Shown in pieces: positions 35,720-49,250 of a stretch of DNA of 64,000 nt. Each line of letters begins with the position of its first letter. The stretch's first letter is position 1. The notes beneath the pieces are model-generated. The model was not told where the DNA came from and searched no databases. It saw only the letters and a program-made list of their open reading frames with translations. Source of the stretch: Harmothoe impar (lineage: Eukaryota; Annelida; Polychaeta; Phyllodocida; Polynoidae); contig OX381716.1 of assembly GCA_947462335.1 (NCBI GenBank), positions 2,848,438-2,912,437 on the forward strand, in the 5' to 3' direction. Position numbers and translations under genes: made by a program.

Positions 35720-36120
35720 CAGCATGGACAGTGTATTGATCCAGTATGCCCCCATCCCAAATACATTCATAGAGGCTGATTAAGATATTGACTCCCTTTA
35801 AGAACTGTGCCTACCTCCCACCTTTTCTTCCCCTCCTCCAGACACATCCCAACCTCCATCTCTGCTTGCCCCACTATTCAGGGATCTGTCATACCCAGGC
35901 AACCCAGCACCTCTAAGTCCTTTGACCAGTGATGGAAAATCAAAGGTGGAATTGAAAAATGCCTCGTCTCACCTACCTCCCTACCCCCTGATGTCAATAG
36001 TCTGCCATACATCCCTCAACACCTAGTGGGGTCATTATTGACAGCCCAGGAGGTGCACAGCAGAGCTAGTCAGCTAATAAGATATGAAGTTGGGAGGATG
36101 TTTGTAGGGCTGAGAAGGAA
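35720..36120 (+). repeat. Dispersed repeat family R, copy 1
   Basis: Phrases such as TGTATTGATCCAGTATGCCC, CCTTTGACCAGTGATGGAAA and TCAAAGGTGGAATTGAAAA recur in order at 37775-38030 and 40725-41110, with further pieces at 41940-42000 and 42540-42680. The family is unclassified; no termini were defined. Confidence 0.6.
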
Positions 36121-37595
36121 GACGTGAGGGGATAGGGAGAGATTGGACTGGGAGTAGAGCCATTGTTGACAAAAGACTTTGTGGAGGCTTCTTCTGAGTT
36201 TCATCAGCCTGCAGTAAACTAGAGTTAACAGGGAACTAGGATCTAATCTACTTTTTATAAATCATAAGGAAAAAGAGCAGAGTAGTTTAAACAACTTAAA
36301 AAGAGGAATAATTGTGCTGATTGTCTACTGAGAATAATGAGATTTACAATTGATTTTATTCTGAGGCTAAAGTAATAAATTTAATTACTTTGATGCTAGA
36401 ATGGTGAATCATGACTAAGGCTGTAGGATTTACTTAAACTGCTCATTAGTTGATGTTCAATTCATTTTGATATTAACAGTTAACTCAGACCTGAAATGTC
36501 TGAACCACAACTATGTCAACATACTCATTGCCACAATCTATCTCTCTTTGTACATTTTATTTCTGGTGCAACACTCAAAATTGTCTATTGAGACATTTAT
36601 ATCAAGATGTTTCTGAAATCCCTTTCCTCCTCTGTGCTGTGATTATAGTCATTTCAGGACAGAAGCTGTAGTATCCACTGTCAGAGCCTGTCTGCTTTGA
36701 AATTACCATCATAACAGAGTGTGTTAGCTCATCCTTGAAATGTTAAGTGAAATCAAATATTTGTTAATTGCAAAAATGCTTTTTCTTGAACGATGGAATA
36801 AGTTTAAAAATCAATACACACCATTAGGGAGCTATGTGAGAAAAAGGCACAACGGTAATACAAATACTTGGTATGTAAAATCAGATGAATTATATTAAGT
36901 TTAAGTAAATGCTGCTTGTATGTCAACGGAACTTTCTAAAGCAATGAGAAAAAGTGAGACAAACGGTTAGATTTTCTTACGCTAATGGCATTTTAATGTC
37001 ACTGCATTTATTTACAAACATTTATCTCCATCAAATATTCATTGCTTTTAGATTTTATGCCCACTGTGTGATGACCCCTTTTATTGCAGCTCGTTCCTCT
37101 GTGATAAACACAAAACACTTTAAGCGTCCAAACTAAATCTCTATCATTGTGTAAATGCTTTTGGTGTAAACCACAATGTTGACAGCAAAGTAACATGCCT
37201 CTGGTAAGCAGAGTGATACCGTTACATAGATAATTGTGCTTTAGGAGGGCACCTTGAATCATTAATTTCAACTCCTTCAGGGCCGCATGTTATGCATGTT
37301 ATGCATGTTATAAAAAAGCAATACTTTTCATCATGAATTGATGCAGCATTGTAACTTATAACCATACTTCAGGATCCCCCTTGTGCAGATATCATCATGC
37401 ATTGGATTAGGCAAAAGACCAACTTCAGACTGACACTAGTTTATGCATAACTGATCCAAAAAGGAGGATGTGAGAGGGAGAGAGGACATTATAAAAAAGG
37501 GTAGCTTCCTTTCTGAGTCTTATACATGTTTTATATGGGACTGTTGTATTGACTTGGTAGTGACCAGACACCTTAAGTCACTATATTGACTCCCT
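36121..37595. other. Anonymous DNA
   Basis: AT-rich and without a gene. A triple ATGTTATGC repeat lies at 37287-37312. Confidence 0.4.
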
Positions 37596-37599
37596 TTAA

Positions 37600-37757
37600 C
37601 CCATTAAGGATGCATTTGTGCATCATGACGACCCTTTTGAAGTGTCTCGACCGCATAGTGTTGGCATGATGCTTGAATGCAGGACTATTGAGTTACTCAC
37701 CAAGGCTGTAATGATGACGACCAAGGGCATAATGCAATAAGGTATCCTGCTGCCTTA
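37600..37757 (+). mobile_element. piggyBac-like MITE, shortened
   Basis: Starts CCCATTAAGGATGCATTTG after TTAA (37596-37599). It contains CATAGTGTTGGCATGATGC and GAGTTACTCACCAAGGCTG and ends near GCTGCCTTAAAAA. Internally deleted relative to 4577-4810. Confidence 0.65.
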
Positions 37758-37774
37758 AAAACACCCCCTGAGTG

Positions 37775-38030
37775 CCCCGTCTCCTGCTCAATCCCAGCAT
37801 GCCCCACCATTCAGGCATCCGTCTCACAGGGGGGGGGGCGGGCACTGCTGAACCCTTTGACCAATGACAGAAAATCAAAGGTGGAATTGTAAAGATGCCT
37901 CTTCCCAGGCCCTCTTGTGTCAACAGTCTGTATCACTCAATACCAGCAAGGGGGGATTATTGATACCCCTAGTGGCTCACAACAGAACTATTCAATAGAT
38001 AGAATTCAATATCACTTGAGAGGATGGGCT
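37775..38030 (+). repeat. Dispersed repeat family R, copy 2
   Basis: CCTTTGACCAATGACAGAAA, ATCAAAGGTGGAATTG and GGGGATTATTGATACCCC match copies 1 and 3 in order. Confidence 0.6.
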
Positions 38031-40204
38031 GGTAAGAGAGTTGAGGGAGTTGCTGCCATTCTGTGTTCTCTAGGTCATATACATCAGGCAGTTATATACT
38101 TCAGCCATTCATATGCGCCAGGCTGTGTCATTATGTATTATAGAAGGCTCTGTTCATGGTCATCACTGCTAATACTAGTGGTGTTAGCACTATATTCATA
38201 CTGGTATAACTTGTTAGAGTATCAAAGACATACAACTGAGATGCCAAAGACTGGTAATAAATCATGAGGTGCTTTAATGTTCCAGGTCCATCCAGTATGT
38301 CACATCAAGGGGTATATTAAGTGAGTTACTAAGACATTGTGACAACAAACTCACAAGCTTGATTTTAAGAGATACGGTTTCTGGAATGCTGACCATAAGT
38401 TGTTGTACTACAAACAAGAACACAAAGCCATATTGGTCTTCCCCCATATTCCACCTACCCAGCCCAGCTCATGCTCAGTTATTATCATCTATCTCAAATA
38501 TGATCTTATTCGACCTTTGTGGTAAATGGAAGGAATAAAATGTTGCACCTCATTGAAGATGCACCGTACACACTATATATACATGTACAAAGAAGTTCTA
38601 GAACTGTGGCTCTGACTTCTTTGTAGAAGATTGCTTCACTGGCCAAGGCAGTAGCATTACATTGGATACAACACACAGGCATGTTCCTGTAATATGAACA
38701 TAATTGTGTTTTCTCCTATTTTGCGTTTACATTACCCTTGAGTACGAAATCTGTATGTTTAGTTCATATAGCTCACATTTCTCTACAATACTTGGTACCA
38801 GCTACCAGCATATTTTTGTCGCCACTGAAGGACAAACTAGGTACTGGCTTCCTTTTCATTATATAAACAAGGAAGAACTTCAAGTGTCCCCTACCACCGG
38901 CATTCATAGACTAGGCAATGTAAGATTGAACTACAAAAAGACACCAGAAATATTGATTTCCACTTTATCGGTATAAAAGCTCGGAGTAAAAGCGTGCACA
39001 TGTCAGAATTACAATTTCAGCTCCATCAAGTAACTTTGAAAATCTACTCACCTACGACAGAAGAAAGATAATAAATGATGATTGGAAAAGACAAGGGAAG
39101 ACAGAAAGGTATCAAAAGAATTTTAAGCTTTTAACATTTATAACAGGTATTGGCATAATTTTTGAAAATAAAGTAGCAACATATTCCATCATAAAAATAA
39201 CTTTCTGAAGATATTGTTAAGTTGAAGGGCTACAGTATAAGACACTAGCTCAGTATCACATCTGGCAAATATATGCCGATTTATGCTAAGTTTAGAGTAA
39301 TACTTGCTTTATTTACCAGCCTATATAGAGCAGTAACATTATTATAGGTATGCATGTGTTATTATGCTGTTACATACCCAGGTTTGGCCAAACACAATGA
39401 CAAATGCCATTCAGATTAGTATATATATTTGCTGTCTTTATACGTGAAAAAAGACACAGGTTCCGAAGAGTGAAGAACAATGTAAAAGGGCTCTGCTGAG
39501 TGGGCCTGGCATTCATGACATGTGAAATGCATTAAAACATGCTAAATTTAGTAATGTCACAGACCATAAAATACAACTACACTGTATTCAAGGAGGGGAA
39601 AGGCCTGGATAAGGCCTATAGTGATTGCAGTGCTTTACCATAGTGCATTACAATAAACATGATGACACTTATAATTAATATGTATCAGTGAAAACACAAC
39701 CATTGCCACCTTTACGGCATCAGCAGGTGAACTGCTTCCGGGGAGGTAGCTCTATTGATATCCACCTCCTTTACAGAGCATGGAGGCTCAGGCTGACAAG
39801 TAATCAGCAGAAACAATGAGCTGGCAGCCAGCATAATGTATGTCATTATACACTGACAGAGTCTCTGATTCAATCTCAGTGTATGTCATTATAGACTGGT
39901 ACTGGTTCTGATGGTAGGTAGTGGGGACTTTTTAAATATTTGGGGGGGGAGATAGATTTTTGCATTTGCCCTTTTCAAATATATCATTATGGACCTCTTA
40001 AGCTTTAGTAAGCTTCGCCCTATTTAGCTCAAAAGCGGCTTCACCCTATCTAGCTCAAAAGCGGTGACACAACTTTGGTCATCCCCAGCAGAAGGATATT
40101 GTTTCTATTGGTATCCCCCCCTTCAAGGCATCCAGTTTGTTTTGGTTCCTACTCTAATTCTAGCAATGCCCTACCCCTATCGTAGCAGAATGACCACTCC
40201 CTTC
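38031..40204. other. Anonymous DNA
   Basis: No supported gene. Short tandem phrases occur at 40012-40065 (CCCTATTTAGCTCAAAAGCG twice, imperfect) and 39838-39897 (GTATGTCATTATA twice). Confidence 0.4.
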
Positions 40205-40266
40205 CCAATAGGCACAGAACATTGAATCAACATTGATAACTGGTTCGGAATGTTTGTGCCCACTGG
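40205..40266 (+). mobile_element. Deleted CCAGTGGGCACA-type MITE
   Basis: The ends CCAATAGGCACA and TGTGCCCACTGG enclose ACATTGAATCAACATTGA. This is a 62-bp derivative of the element at 9340-9447. Confidence 0.65.
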
Positions 40267-40436
40267 GTTAGGGCCTAGGAAAATGGGGAGCAGTTCATTT
40301 TATTCTTCTTTCTGCTCAGTCCACTGAAAAATGAATCTCTCCACCTCTGCTTCTCTGCATTGACTTGACCCAACCGTTGACCTACAGCCGTCCTGCATTC
40401 ATTCATGTAGCAGATTCAGTCATTCAATGCCTTTAA

Positions 40437-40655
40437 CCCTTCAAGGATGGTACGTTGCTTAAAGGAACCATTTGCCATCTTAATCCCAAATTTTTCCTTG
40501 GCAAGAATCTTGTTGATGTTTTTCAAGTGCTTGATGCTCACCCTATAGGACTGTGTCAGTGTCAAATTTTTTGTATGGTGCTTAATTGAAGCCCTGGCAA
40601 GTTACTCACCAGGGTTGTATTCATGCATTACAATGACAAAGGACATTATGCACTA
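40437..40655 (+). mobile_element. piggyBac-like MITE
   Basis: Starts CCCTTCAAGGATGGTACGTT after TTAA (40433-40436). The interior has GCAAGTTACTCACCAGGG. The right end is eroded around GGACATTATGCAC. Confidence 0.6.
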
Positions 40656-40724
40656 TACTACTGTGCAGCATTGTAGTGGATATTTATACAGAGAACTATC
40701 CCACTGTCAACTTTATCCATCAAA

Positions 40725-41110
40725 AAATAAATCTCCTCCTTTCACTTCCCTGCACGGATGTGTCTATTGATCCAACGTTGCCCTCCCCCCCACCCCTCAG
40801 ACGAACCTATTCATGGAGGCTGTATGAAGATACACATATCGTCCCCCTACTTCTCAACATGCCACCTGATACAGGCATGTGCCATACTGGGACAAGGAGA
40901 AGGAGCAACTCAGCACCTTTAAGCCTTAAGTGGGAGAACATCAAAGATGAAATTGAAAAGATGTGGTAGTCTCAGCCCCAGACAGCTACAGTGTAGGAAC
41001 ACTGGCTGTCAATAGTGTGCATATCAAGACCTAGCGAGGGGAGCTATCGACCAACTGCAGTGGCTGTCAGCAGAACTAATCAGCACTTGAATTATGATAT
41101 AGAATGTAAG
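40725..41110 (+). repeat. Dispersed repeat family R, copy 3
   Basis: GTCTATTGATCCAACG, AACATCAAAGATGAAATTG and CAGCAGAACTAATCAGCA correspond to copies 1 and 2. The start of the family (AAATAAATC...GATGTGTCTATTGATCCAAC) is repeated at 41941-41994. Confidence 0.55.
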
Positions 41111-41940
41111 GGGAGTTACACGACATAGGCATGATATCAAAATAAGCTGCCTTTTTTATTCAAAATCTCTATAAACAAATTTTTTGTCTTGTTTGCAATA
41201 TAAATACTTGGTAAAGCACAATACAACAACTTGACACATTAAGTCTGCCCATTCCTTGATGCGATGAATTGGGTTGTGCTTAATAAAAACTGTGCTGGTG
41301 GTCTGTATGATATGAGTCATAATATATGAGTTGTAATATAGCCACCTTGGTATAAAGGGCCACAGTGATTTAGTGTAGGGAGGGCTGAGTTGTGTAGGTC
41401 TCCTGCAGCACTGTACCCAATATAAGTTCTCAGTTAAGCAAATAACGGCAACCTTCACCCCTGAACTGATGCCCTGTACTGACCTTGAGACCCTCGGTCA
41501 ATAGCCGCTTTCTGATGTATTGGGCTTGACCACAACTGGATGTGATGAACTCAAAGGGGTTGGGGAGAGCCAGGGCGGAAATAGAATGATTGATAGAGTT
41601 ATATTTGAGGTGGGTAGCGGTTATATCTGATACAGCACAGGCATCCAATAAATACCTGGTCGTCCAATGTGCACTTTGGGTTCCAATCCAATTGGTTTGT
41701 CTTGTTCACAGCTTATTTGGTTCCCTGAAGGATCACCCCTCACATGATTCATAGTGGAGCTGATGCTCACAGAAGGCCTGAGGTTTACAGATTGGGTGTC
41801 ACCACTCTAGCACAAGATTCCACGCACCCCTGCCCATACTTTTAAAAAGATGACCACTCCCTAAGCCCTGTGGCTAGGTGGTGATGACACATTAGTGAAG
41901 GACCATACAGATAAATACTCACTTGTCTACCTGATCCTTC
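41111..41940. other. Anonymous DNA
   Basis: A 100-codon minus-strand frame (41156-41458) and its neighbour (41430-41648) were considered. Neither shows a recognisable motif. Confidence 0.35.
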
Positions 41941-42004
41941 AAAATAAATCCCCCTTCCCCCTCCCAACATGGATGTGTCTATTGATCCAACATCCCCCCC
42001 AGGC

Positions 42005-42430
42005 TTTTTTTTTTTAAGGTTTGAAGGGTTTTTATTGCCAAATCAAAAAAAATTACAATTTGTGGTATATGTTATGAGAATAAATGATGATGCCTTTTGT
42101 TCCTAGGTAACAGAGTTGATCACACATTCTGTGATGTTAATGAAATGTACAATTATATAAAGATGATAACATACATGCTATATACAACAATAATAAATAA
42201 TATAATGTAATTACAACAAAAAGAACATTATTTACATAAAAGATGGTTTGGGAGGTTGACTAGGTTCCGCAGAAATATTCACTTCATTTGGATATTATAT
42301 CTGTATACACACTAAGCACACATTACTGAGGATGTCAATTCTATAAGTCCTATATTAGGACGTATCAATTTAGACAAGGAAAAAAAGACGACCAGGTATG
42401 GTGACACTTTGGGAGTAGAGGAATTCTCAC
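42005..42430 (-). repeat. Polyadenylated retrosequence 3' end, minus strand
   Basis: Read on the minus strand, an AT-rich sequence ends with GGCAATAAAAACCC, containing an AATAAA-type polyadenylation signal, then an oligo-A tract (T run 42005-42015 on plus). It looks like the 3' untranslated end of a retroposed transcript or non-LTR element. No coding part is recognisable and the 5' limit is a guess. It is inserted in a piece of repeat family R. Confidence 0.4.
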
Positions 42431-45400
42431 CCAGTCCTAGAAAAACAGCATGCAATCGGGATTAACTCTTTACATTGAGGATGGTCAGCGTGCGCTGTCA
42501 CTATAACAGTGCCTCAGCTGTCATCCAGTTATACTGTTATACTGGCTTAACCATTTCTAGAAGACTCAATAAAGATACACACATTGACCCTCCAGAACTG
42601 GTCTGCTACATCTCAGCATGCCGCTTCATACATCAGTCTTACTCGAGAAACTCAGTAACTCAGCACCGTGGAGGTTCATGCAGGCAACTACTCCCACTGT
42701 CCACTTGATCCTTGTTCTAGAAGTTTTTCTCTGATTTGTTGAGGTGATGACCTGACCTGAGGAGGCTTTGGTTAAGCTTCTTTGATTTACGTTTTATGAA
42801 AGCTGGTGTTTAGGATATTCTGTCACTGCATTAAAGGAAACCAAGCGTGCTTAAATCTTAATAGAGCAGACGTTGGTCTAGCTGTTTAAGGGTCAAATGA
42901 TATTATGTTGTCTATTGTTGTAACACTGTCTGTAACTCACTAGTGCTGCATCTTGCACTATTTGTAAATTTCTTCTCAAGTAAATCAAATTTTACTTTTA
43001 CTTTCAGATCTTCTTCCTTGATTTCAGACAACCTGCCAGAATGATGAAAAAAATCAGTAGTGTGAGAAATAGTATAAGCTGTTTGAAGTTTTTGTACAAG
43101 TTACAAGTTTTAGTTGAAGTGGGTACATTTATCTATGAATGATTGCCCATTAAGTTATAAATGCATTATAGTTTGAAACATCAAGTTTAAAATATTGATT
43201 CTTTTATTTTATTGATCAAGACAGCGATGAGTCTCAGAAATGTAATGCCTTTTCATCTGTGGCTCGATACACAAACCCAACAAGTGAACATTGGTAAACA
43301 GTAGTTTTGGTTTACATTCACAAGTTCTTAGATTGCTAGGGTTAATCTTAGTTTCAGTGTTCAAAATGTGATTCACATCAATTCATGTTGTACTACTCTA
43401 AGTGACCTGTACACTGTGCGCTAAAAAATACTTGTGGTAAATTTCTAATGTCCTTTTAGCGTTGGCAACACCATGAAGGTTGTACAGAACAGTCCCGGCT
43501 CAAATAACTAATATTCATGCCAATATGTAACAGGAGCAATGGTGCCCTGACACCACTATCTGAGCACAACGGGCCAGGGCACAGTACAAATGACCTTCCC
43601 TCACATTTGCTTGATGCCCTATGTAGTATTATCCAGACATCCCACTATCAGATCTCCAATAACATGTAAATTACATCACAGGGCGGGCAGAAGTCTGGCT
43701 TTCTATTTTATGGCTCCCTTGTTGACAAATGGTTCAAGATATGTATCAGGTTGGTCAAAAAAACATATATATGTGCATACAAAGATGCCTCTTTACCAAG
43801 CAATATCATTCAGCTTGTCCCTGAGTATAGAGAAGGCACCAAACAGGAAAACTCAGCAATAAGGCAGAACATACATCAAGGAAGGTGACAGTTGAACTCA
43901 TAGAAAATGACGATTTAATGTATGTTCAATTCTGATAAAGGTCTACTGAGTACACCTTAAACTTTTTAGGGCACACAAATTGCTTGCAGCTTGTTAATGG
44001 AGGAAGAAAATGCCTCCTGGAACCCTTTCTTACCTCAATACAGACAACCACTGGCAGAGATGCACAGTTAAGCATCCAAGATAACAAGCTCTTTGTGAGT
44101 GAGTCCTATCCTGGAGCATATTGTGGTCTTGATTAATTCTATAGCCATATAGAACATACATTCTAAGATGGATGTCATAGCTATTTGTTATCAGGCTCTG
44201 CAGAAAAGGATCCAATATCTGCCTATGCTGTGAAAACAGGCCAACCTTTGCTTGACTACCATTCAAGGCTCTCCTTCTCACCATGAAATACAGTGGGAGA
44301 GCAATGGACAAAAGGAACTGCTTGAAGATGGATCCAGCTGCTCATCACAGAACCCAATAATAGGCCAACCACAGGCAGCCTTACAAGTCATCTGTGGGCA
44401 CAATCCCCTGTGTCTAATGTAAGGGGCACTCTGATTGGCTGCACTATTAATTCTACTTAATGCTGAGTCACCCGAGCAGAGGCCATCTTGTGGTCATCTG
44501 GGGCTCTTTAATGGAAATGGTGGCTTTGATTAGCAATGGCTGCAAGAAGGCCAACAGCAGCACAGAGGTAATTACAGAGGGAAGCCCTGACAAGAAACCC
44601 TGTCACGGTTGGTCTTGTGCTACCAGTGGGTACACCTCACAAAAGCAGCACTCAATAGGCGCTTATTAAGCCCTACAGAGAATATGCAGAGCTAAATAAA
44701 CACCTAATAACTGGGTATTTTAGTCCTCTTGGCATTTTACTGTAAATTCCTTTCAGAAAGTGTTGTTCTATCAGCGTTGACTTCAAACTTTGTTAATCAA
44801 ATACATATTCTTTGCAGCAGTTTTGTAATATGCCAAGGTATTTTCTCCTTGTCTTCATTATATCAATTTGACTATGAATTTAATATGTTTGACATCCTTA
44901 TACGATCCATGCTTAGCAGTGATTCTAGTGATTCTCGAGGATCACAAAGCCCCAACTTCAGGACAAGACATCAACAGTGGCCTCAGCCACCTGACCTGTA
45001 GTTCAGCATTCACCCACAAGGTGCCACTAGTAAGTAAGGTATGTCCACTGGAATGGACAGTGGCCATTTTGTTGGAGATAACCAGCTCTTTTTTGTAAAA
45101 CCGAGTTCTTTGCAATCTTATCATCATGATTCATTAAGTGCAAGCCATTTAATAAGCATCTTGCACAAGATCCTGTATTGTAAAGGTGCCTACAGTGGAT
45201 AGTATAGTATTTAAATATAGCAACATGGTGCCAAGTGAGCCGATATGGTTGCTACTCTCCAACTAATTGTCATGGTATTTTTTATTCTGGAAGATCTGTT
45301 GAGAATGCCATCTGGACCCTTACCTAGTTGAGAGAGGAGTCAGAGAAGGACCACAGATCCCATGACAGGACTTCCTCATTAGCAGCTGGCACTGGCTGCT

Positions 45401-45434
45401 AGCTGTAGACGCTGCTAGGACAGACAGTCAGCCT
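42431..45434. other. Anonymous DNA
   Basis: 42540-42680 matches part of repeat family R (CAATAAAGATACACACATTG, TCTCAGCATGCC). 42890-42960 has a faint MITE piece (AACTCACTAGTGCTGCATC). The remainder, including 43590-45127 with several short frames, gave nothing recognisable. Confidence 0.4.
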
Positions 45435-45438
45435 TTAA

Positions 45439-45655
45439 CACTTTAAGGATGGTATGTTGCTAAAAGATGACTTTTGTTGCCATAATGTATCAGTGCAGCC
45501 CCGGTGGGTAACTTGTGCAGACCGTACAGGAGTGTCTGAATGCCCTAGGGTTGGCATGATGCTTGAGGACTACACCAGGGCTGCATAAATGCATCATAAC
45601 AACCAGGGGCATGATGCATTTATGCATAACACCTACCTTTAGGGCTAAGGATGAC
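45439..45655 (+). mobile_element. piggyBac-like MITE
   Basis: Starts CACTTTAAGGATGGTATGTT after TTAA (45435-45438). Carries TTGGCATGATGCTTGAGG and ATGCATTTATGCATAAC and ends near CCTTTAGGGCTAAGG. Confidence 0.6.
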
Positions 45656-47234
45656 ATGATGTCTCAGAGCATCATCTTATTTTGTCAGCTTGATGAACAA
45701 ATTCAGGGCCTGTGAGAGTTACATTGTTATTAGAGCATTTCACTCTCACATATTTGACTTAACAACACTGACTAGTTCTAATTCTAAGCCCTTATAATGA
45801 TTAGGCTTCGGTCTTGATGATACTTATTGGATGAATTAATATCTTTCAACTCCCTATTCAAAATTATGTTAGAATAATAATACTCTGAACATTTTCTGTC
45901 TAAACATTAAAAATCATAACATCGAGATCCTGAATCTAAGGTATTTTCTATGCAGAAAACAATTGCATTGTGAATGTTTTATGAACATGAATGATAAAAG
46001 TTTCTTCTACTAGAAATTTGCAAACACTTGTCCCAAGGTTGGCAATGCCAGAGGGTGTAAACCAGAGGAAATTGGCATCTGAGACGTTAATGCAGCTGGA
46101 AGTGGATCCAAAACAAAAAAGGCCCGATGACAACGGATATAAAACCATTTTACTCAATGAAACCAATTTCCTTAGCAAAATGGTTGGCACAGGAAATAGA
46201 TCACGTCCTGTCTCATGGCATTGCCAAGCCTTTTTTTATTTCATTATTAACTTTAGAGACTTGAACTGAAGATATTTAGGTTCATGGTATGGGAGTTGTT
46301 TATCTTTTTGAAAGAATTTGCCATTTAGAAGGAAATGGATATTCTATTATTAAGAAATAAGAAAAACACATTTTAGTATAATTCAGTCACGCTTTTATAT
46401 TGTATCGATCAATTGCATTCCTGATATCAACATGATATAAATGCTTGATGGGCAGTCAGTTATTAATCTAGTTACAAAAGTTTGCCAACATGGCCAGCAG
46501 TTCAGACATATATCATCCAAAACAACCAACTTCAATTGCCTGTAATCCATTAGGGAAATAGAAATATTGTAGGACAGATCCATAGCAGCACACACAATCA
46601 TGGCAAAAATCTACAAATAAATCCCAACCCATTCAGCTTTTGTGATTCCCTTTGAGCCATGGGGAATTCTGTAGTCGCATCACAAAGTGTGATCATAACC
46701 CCTCAACATACAGAGCACAAAGTCATACCTCCACTGTGCCCACATGTAAAATGATAGATGCCAGTCCTGATGGTGCCAAAGGTATTTGTTTTCTGGACAA
46801 GGTCCTAAACTGCATAGCATTATCGGACAAAGCAGCAATGTCATGGCATCTTGGCTAACGAAAGCAGCATACTTTTGTGTTGCTGTCAGAGCGTCCAACA
46901 GTGCTTGTTTGGCGTGGCAGGCACTGAATAGATTTACGTTCCAGCATTGATCTGTATTAGACCAGATTCGAGATTAGTAGAATTTCTATAAGTTTTATTT
47001 TTATTAGGAACCCTTTTGCTAAGTTTAACCAATAAGGCTAACTGGTTTTAAAATGAAGAATACATCATTGCTAGATCAAATTGTACATGACTAATATAAA
47101 ATGCAAATCCAAAGCTCATAATATCAAGAATAGATTGTTCCTGAAAAGTATCCTCTCAGTAATCTGTATTACTTGGAGATTTTCAATTTAGCAAACAAAG
47201 GTCTTTACAAAGCTAATGATGTCAGTGCATGATA
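45656..47234. other. Anonymous DNA
   Basis: A 92-codon plus frame (45991-46269) overlaps an 80-codon minus frame. It looks slightly protein-like but has no recognised domain or splice context. Nothing else was seen. Confidence 0.35.
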
Positions 47235-47745
47235 GATGAGTTGTCTTCATAGATCCCTGAACTAAATGAAGCCTGACAGTGTTTGTAGAAGCAGATCCTT
47301 CATGATTGATGTCAGACCTTGCTGTGTCACCTTGAATCAGTCAGATACGCATGGAGGACCCCCCAGTAAAGGGAGTGCCACTGATTGTCAGAACTAATCA
47401 CCACTCATATGTCCAATGCTAGTTCCTTACAGACACATGACCGATTGGCTGACAAATGGGGTTCACTTTACTCTAATCTTTCAGTCATTTCTCATTTTAT
47501 ATGAAAGCCTCATGGATATATTTAATCTGACTTCATTGATCTCTGGGTTGAATGAGGCATAACAGTCCTTCTACATGCATGTCCATCATGATTGATGTGA
47601 GCCCCTTCAGTGATGTGTGTGCCACTGATTGTCAGAACAGAGCCAATTACTACTCATATATTCAATACTTGTACCTTACAGACACAAGACCGATTGGCTG
47701 ACAACTGTTGTTGAATAGAACATCTTATATGGAAGCCTCATCAAT
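47235..47745 (+). repeat. ~300-bp tandem duplication
   Basis: 47255-47465 and 47540-47745 share TCATGATTGATGT, GTGCCACTGATTGTCAGAAC, CCTTACAGACACA and GACCGATTGGCTGACAA in order. The copies differ by small indels and substitutions. Confidence 0.7.
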
Positions 47746-47869
47746 ATACATTAGCTAGACTGTATAATTCTATTAAAAATAATATGTTCAAATACAGCAA
47801 CTGCTTTTCAAAACTATTATATTTTAAATTTCTGTAGACCTGGACTTCGAAATTATATATGCATGTGTC

Positions 47870-48560
47870 AAAATGCAGCTGTAATTGGTCATTTGCTATT
47901 TGAAACTGTCTTCACTCTCACAATGCATGAGCATCAAGCACTGACAGCAGCAGTTGATAGAGAGAGTTGCTATTCAATCTTTGTTCACGCACCTTGATGT
48001 TACATTGCTATCAATTAACATCAAATTCATCACAGTTATTTGAATCATACTCAATAATGCAGCTAGTGTAAATGTCTGTTTTAAGCAGTCTGCACTCTAA
48101 CAATGCATGGACAACAAGCTCTAACATCAGCAGATAATTAAAAGTAGTTGCTGCAAGCATTGAGCATTCAATGTCTATTCATCTTACCAATAGTTCAGTC
48201 ACCCATTCAGCATGTGCTAGTTGCTGAATTAGAGTACGTATTACATTATTCTCAATTGATATCAACTAATAAGAGCCAAATTCAATTTTAAGTCATGCCT
48301 CATAATGTAGCTGAATTCGTGAATGTCTGTCTGAAGCTGTCTGCACTCTAACAATGCATGGCCAACAAGCTCTGGCAGATAATGAGAAAGGGAGTTGCTA
48401 CAGCTGCATTCAATCGCTATTCATCTCATACGCACCTTGCTTTTCCACTGTGCTCCAAAGATATCAATTGAATAAATTACAATTCAACAGTTAACATTCA
48501 ACGGCAGTTTGTGCCCCATTCAGCTTGTGCGTGTTGCTGAAGTATAAATCCTTAATGTGC
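47870..48560 (+). repeat. Three-copy tandem repeat, 180-250 bp units
   Basis: The unit phrases AATGCAGCT, GTCTGCACTCTAACAATGCA and CAACAAGCTCT start at about 47872, 48056 and 48302. Unit lengths differ because of internal indels. It is an old array. Confidence 0.65.
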
Positions 48561-49140
48561 AGCACTTTGCTGCGTGCCTGTTCTACTCAGGGGCAGGATG
48601 TAGGCACCTATCAGCCTAATTTACTCTGCGTGACAGAAACTTATTGCCATGTCAGATGAATGAAGAATAATTACAAGTTATGAAGGAATCACAAGTTACA
48701 TCATGCAATGACAAAGGCTGCTACCAGGCTTCATAGAATGACACATCCATAGTGCACCAGGAATACTGAGAACCCAAGGCCTGTTCTGTAATGTGGTCTA
48801 AAACAATTACAACTACAGTAGGAAGCTGTTTGCGAGTGGAATCTAGGATGTTACACTTATTAACTTTAGACAATGTATTGGATTAGAATCTTACAGGGTT
48901 CTTTCATGACTATGCACCACAATATTCTGAATACAGGGCTGTGACTGTGGTTTAACTGGCTTACACCATGACTAATACCTCGATTCTGTTGTATGTGTTT
49001 GATACCCAGCAGTATTCCCGCCAAGTGTGATATAATGTCTCATTAATCATCGCTGGACTTGAAGCTGTTGATTCCTTCATGTAGTATGCCCAGCTTTATA
49101 AGGAAAGCATTGTACTCAAATGTAATTTGTGTTTTATCAA
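48561..49140. other. Anonymous DNA
   Basis: Nothing recognised. Confidence 0.35.
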
Positions 49141-49149
49141 CATGATGAA

Positions 49150-49250
49150 TTATCCTACACTAATGCATAATGCTAAAGGGTGGTTGGGATGCACCAATGC
49201 AGTGTGGACGGCATGACAACAAGTGAAACAGCCTGAAGTATTAAAGGGTT
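49150..49250 (+). mobile_element. piggyBac-like MITE, partial
   Basis: GGGATGCACCAATGCAGTG and AGTATTAAAGGG followed by TTAA (49251-49254) mark the right end. The left half is deleted. Confidence 0.55.

Noticed and set aside
45991..46269. Protein-like 92-codon frame with a charged middle
   Set aside because: No known domain, no convincing splice sites or repeat support, and an 80-codon frame lies on the other strand.
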